A stretch of 15,137 nucleotides of DNA from Candidatus Latescibacterota bacterium (GTDB taxonomy: Bacteria > JAAXHH01 > JACQVL01). The notes below the pieces were generated by a model. It made no database searches and was not told the origin of the DNA. It saw only the letters and a program-made list of their open reading frames with translations. A program made the translations under genes and the position numbers. The stretch covers positions 1 to 15,137 of the forward strand of contig JACQVL010000132.1 of NCBI GenBank assembly GCA_016209865.1. Reading direction: 5' to 3'. Positions 13,658 to 15,137 of the stretch are shown one piece after another (the first letter of the stretch is position 1; each line of letters begins with the position of its first letter).

Positions 13658-14530
13658 ATGCGCAAGACATGGTCCTGGTCGACGACCGGGTATTCGTTCG
13701 TCGGAAAATCTCACGAGACGATTCACGAGATCTGCAAAACGGCGGGTCTGGCGGGCATCGAAGGGGCTCCGGAGTTATTCGACGGCAAGACGGATGCCGA
13801 ATTGGAGGCCATCGGCGCGCAGTACCGGGCCGCCGGCCTCGTCATCGAGACGTTTCATCTGCCGTTTAACGCGCAGGACGACCTGGCTTCGTTCTACGAA
13901 ACAGTCCGCAAGCAGGCGGTCGAGACCGCGCGGACATGGATAGAACGCAGCGCGCGGCTTGGCGCCACGGTCGGCATCCAGCACCCGTCGACAAGCCGGT
14001 ACAACGTGGACGTGGAGGGGTTCGACAATTATCTGCGACAACTGGGCAAGAGCCTGAGTGCTCTGCTGCCAGTCGTGGAGACGTTAGGGTACACCATCGC
14101 GTTAGAGAACATGCTGCCGGGAGAGGACGGGCGACTGGCCTCCCGTCCCGAACATTTTGAGCGGTTCAGCCAGGAATTCAACCATCCCAACGTCGGGTTC
14201 TGTCTGGATACCGGGCATGCGCTCGTTGCCGCCGGGCCGGAGCGGGCGGATGCGTTCTTCGCCGCGATGGCGCCCCGTCTCGTCGCGTTCCATCTGGCGG
14301 ATAACGCCGGGGACCGGGATTCGCACCTGGCCCCGGGACACGGGCTGGTGGATTGGACGGCGGTGTTCCAATGCGCCGCGCGCCTGAATTATACCCGGTG
14401 CATGTGCATCGAAACCCCGCCGTTTGCGTACGGGCCGAATTCGACGTACAGCCTGAACGCCTGGCGTCAGATGGTGGTCGAGATGGACGGGCTGGTGGAG
14501 AAGGCGATGAGGCTCGGGATTCGGGGTTAG
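13658..14530 (+). CDS. Sugar phosphate isomerase/epimerase-like TIM-barrel protein (xylose isomerase-like)
   Basis: A 290-residue member of the xylose-isomerase-like / AP-endonuclease-2 barrel superfamily. The likely metal residues are in order: Glu150 (IALENM), Asp184 and His187 (FCLDTGHA), His212 (FHLADN), His223/His228 (DSHLAPGHG) and Glu252 (CIETPPF). Such proteins isomerise, epimerise or dehydrate sugars and inositols; the HLADNxGxxDxHLxPGxGxxDW pattern is typical of the isomerase branch, not of DNA repair enzymes. It is divergent from the 12-gene run and shares its spacer. The final LGIRG residues and the TAG stop are read from the G-rich repeat that begins at about 14512, so the native C-terminus may have been altered. 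The substrate is unknown but probably belongs to the same sugar pathway. Confidence 0.87.
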   Translation: MRKTWSWSTTGYSFVGKSHETIHEICKTAGLAGIEGAPELFDGKTDAELEAIGAQYRAAGLVIETFHLPFNAQDDLASFYETVRKQAVETARTWIERSARLGATVGIQHPSTSRYNVDVEGFDNYLRQLGKSLSALLPVVETLGYTIALENMLPGEDGRLASRPEHFERFSQEFNHPNVGFCLDTGHALVAAGPERADAFFAAMAPRLVAFHLADNAGDRDSHLAPGHGLVDWTAVFQCAARLNYTRCMCIETPPFAYGPNSTYSLNAWRQMVVEMDGLVEKAMRLGIRG

Positions 14531-14546
14531 GGGTTCGGGGTTCGGG
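14516..14546 (+). other. Plus-strand G-quadruplex motif 1
   Basis: Five G-tracts (14516-14518, 14523-14526, 14530-14533, 14537-14540, 14544-14546) are separated by loops of 3-4 nt. This satisfies the usual G3+N1-7 rule and includes a telomere-like GGGGTTAGGGG. It spans the isomerase stop codon. Confidence 0.7.
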
Positions 14547-14556
14547 AAGAAAACCC

Positions 14557-14587
14557 GGGATTCGGGGTACGGGGTACGGGATTCGGG
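14557..14587 (+). other. Plus-strand G-quadruplex motif 2
   Basis: Five G-tracts (14557-14559, 14564-14567, 14571-14574, 14578-14580, 14585-14587) with attc/tac/tac/attc loops, symmetrical around the centre. It follows motif 1 after 10 nt. Confidence 0.7.
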
Positions 14588-14601
14588 AAAGAACAGACAG
14601 C

Positions 14602-14621
14602 AGACAGTCGATCTGTCTTTT
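14602..14621 (+). terminator. Possible rho-independent terminator at the apex of the G-rich repeat
   Basis: AGACAG-TCGAT-CTGTCT forms a 6-bp stem with a 5-nt loop; its last T begins a TTTT run. The stem is A/T-containing and the T-run short, so it would be a weak terminator for the isomerase transcript. The flanking G-rich arm may strengthen pausing. Confidence 0.4.
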
Positions 14622-14628
14622 GGGGTCT

Positions 14629-14659
14629 CCCGTACCCCTAACCCCGAATCCCGAACCCC
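14629..14659 (-). other. Minus-strand G-quadruplex motif
   Basis: On the plus strand five C-tracts (14629-14631, 14635-14638, 14642-14645, 14650-14652, 14656-14659) with 3-4-nt loops give the complementary five G-tracts on the minus strand, just past the stop of the sialidase-like gene. Confidence 0.7.
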
Positions 14660-14685
14660 GAGTTTTTCTCCCCGAACCCCGCGTT

Positions 14686-15137
14686 CTACCTGACCGCTTT
14701 CACCCGCACGCAGAAGACCGCGTCCGCCTCCCCCCACGGGCCGGGCGCGCCCACCCAGCCGTGAGCCAGCCGGTCGTAGCAAATGACCACCTCATCCGGC
14801 CCGACGGCTTTCATGTCCGTGTACGACGTGCTCTGGGCCGATTCGACGTTCTCCACAGCCTGACAGAACCCCTCGATATAACGCAACGCGGGATCAGACA
14901 CGAAGGCGTTGTGATGGATGGCTAAGTTGAACGGTTCCCACTGGATTCCCTCTCCGTCTGCGCACACCCAGAGGAACAGGCCGGAGCGGCCTCCGGAGAG
15001 CAGAATCAGTCCGTTGTCGAGGCGGACGAGCCGGGGCTCGACCGACCAGACGCCCTCCATCTTGCGCGGCGGCGTCCAGGTCGCGCCCTCGTCCGCGCTG
15101 GAGCTCTGATGGTACGGGTGGGGCCGCCCGCTGCCGA
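14686..15137 (-). CDS. Sialidase/BNR-repeat-like beta-propeller, C-terminal fragment (runs off window)
   Basis: The frame stays open to the window edge, giving about 149 residues of a protein whose N-terminus lies beyond 15137; the ATG at 15058-15060 is internal. Near the edge the protein carries an Asp-box, SADEGATW, fitting the S-x-D-x-G-x-T-W signature of sialidase/BNR propellers. It is followed by beta-strand-like LVRLDNGLILLSGGR and ends in VFCVRVKAVR with TAG at 14686-14688. Such proteins cleave or bind sialic acids and other glycans, often secreted. The catalytic arginines, tyrosine and any signal peptide lie outside, so enzymatic activity cannot be judged. It converges on the isomerase gene across the G-rich repeat, and its stop begins 3 nt after that repeat. 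Confidence 0.75.
   Translation of the reverse strand, partial: GSGRPHPYHQSSSADEGATWTPPRKMEGVWSVEPRLVRLDNGLILLSGGRSGLFLWVCADGEGIQWEPFNLAIHHNAFVSDPALRYIEGFCQAVENVESAQSTSYTDMKAVGPDEVVICYDRLAHGWVGAPGPWGEADAVFCVRVKAVR

Larger units (their letters stand above)
14512..14683. repeat. G-rich/C-rich inverted repeat between convergent genes
   Basis: The left part (14512-14587) is built of gggattcgggg / ggggttcgggg / ggggtac units; the right part (14628-14683) is their complement, with blocks such as ccccgaatcccg and a matching gttttcttcccgaacccc / gtttttctccccgaacccc segment. The whole forms a large imperfect hairpin around a central stem-loop. It lies between the end of the isomerase gene and the stop of the sialidase-like gene at 14686. 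I recall similar 'ggggttcggg' arrays as dispersed intergenic repeats in several environmental phyla. It overlaps the 3' end of the isomerase gene. A bidirectional transcription-ending role is plausible. Confidence 0.85.

Noticed and set aside
13493-13726. Small reading frames across the 13501-13565 hairpin
   Set aside because: Their translations are those of a common dispersed repeat and they have no ribosome sites.
12311-14683. CRISPR array
   Set aside because: The repeats are palindromic arms of three unrelated elements with no regular unique spacers and no cas genes.
1-15137. Insertion sequence, integrase, tRNA or rRNA genes
   Set aside because: No transposase or integrase motifs, no tRNA-like cloverleaf and no rRNA segments were seen on either strand.

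Overview
The window is a bacterial accessory or metabolic region of fairly high GC content (by eye), dominated by one long run of minus-strand genes. The mix is typical of environmental, hard-to-culture bacteria with expanded glycan and sugar-acid catabolism, such as Poribacteria, Latescibacteria and related lineages: three phytanoyl-CoA-dioxygenase-like (PhyH) oxygenases, a mannonate-dehydratase-like enolase, a DapA-family aldolase, a cupin, SDR/MDR dehydrogenases, glycosidase-like proteins and a sialidase-like propeller. That taxonomic guess rests on gene content and dispersed repeats, not on a marker gene, and is weak.

Layout. Positions 15-656 (minus) hold a stand-alone PD-(D/E)XK nuclease-like gene that looks less GC-rich than its neighbours. 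A short spacer with an 8-bp inverted repeat follows. From 13316 down to 805, twelve genes read on the minus strand with gaps of 78 nt or less and two overlapping junctions. In transcription order they are PhyH-1, PhyH-2, a ~634-residue unknown protein (probably an alpha/alpha-barrel), an SDR, a zinc-less MDR dehydrogenase, an NAD(P) epimerase, a cupin, PhyH-3, a ManD-like dehydratase, a DapA-like aldolase, a GHL10-like TIM-barrel protein and a second epimerase. A sigma70-type promoter candidate (13396-13424) sits upstream. On the other side of a 341-bp divergent spacer, a sugar-phosphate-isomerase-like TIM barrel reads on the plus strand (13658-14530). The right edge holds the C-terminal part of a sialidase/BNR-type propeller on the minus strand (14686-15137, running off the window).

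Working model (inference). Glycosidase-like proteins release a sugar or sugar acid. The SDR, MDR and epimerases change its oxidation state or stereochemistry. The ManD-like enzyme dehydrates the acid to a 2-keto-3-deoxy acid, which the DapA-like aldolase splits. The PhyH oxygenases may hydroxylate or dealkylate a decorated substrate. No transporter, regulator or kinase lies in the window, so the substrate cannot be read from the sequence.

The right 3 kb carries three different dispersed palindromic repeats: a cacgaag-type inverted repeat at 12311-12393, a 'ctgagcgaagcgaagg' hairpin at 13501-13565, and a G-rich/C-rich inverted repeat at 14512-14683 with G-quadruplex motifs on both strands. Two of them write the last codons and the stop codon of the gene beside them (PhyH-1 and the isomerase).
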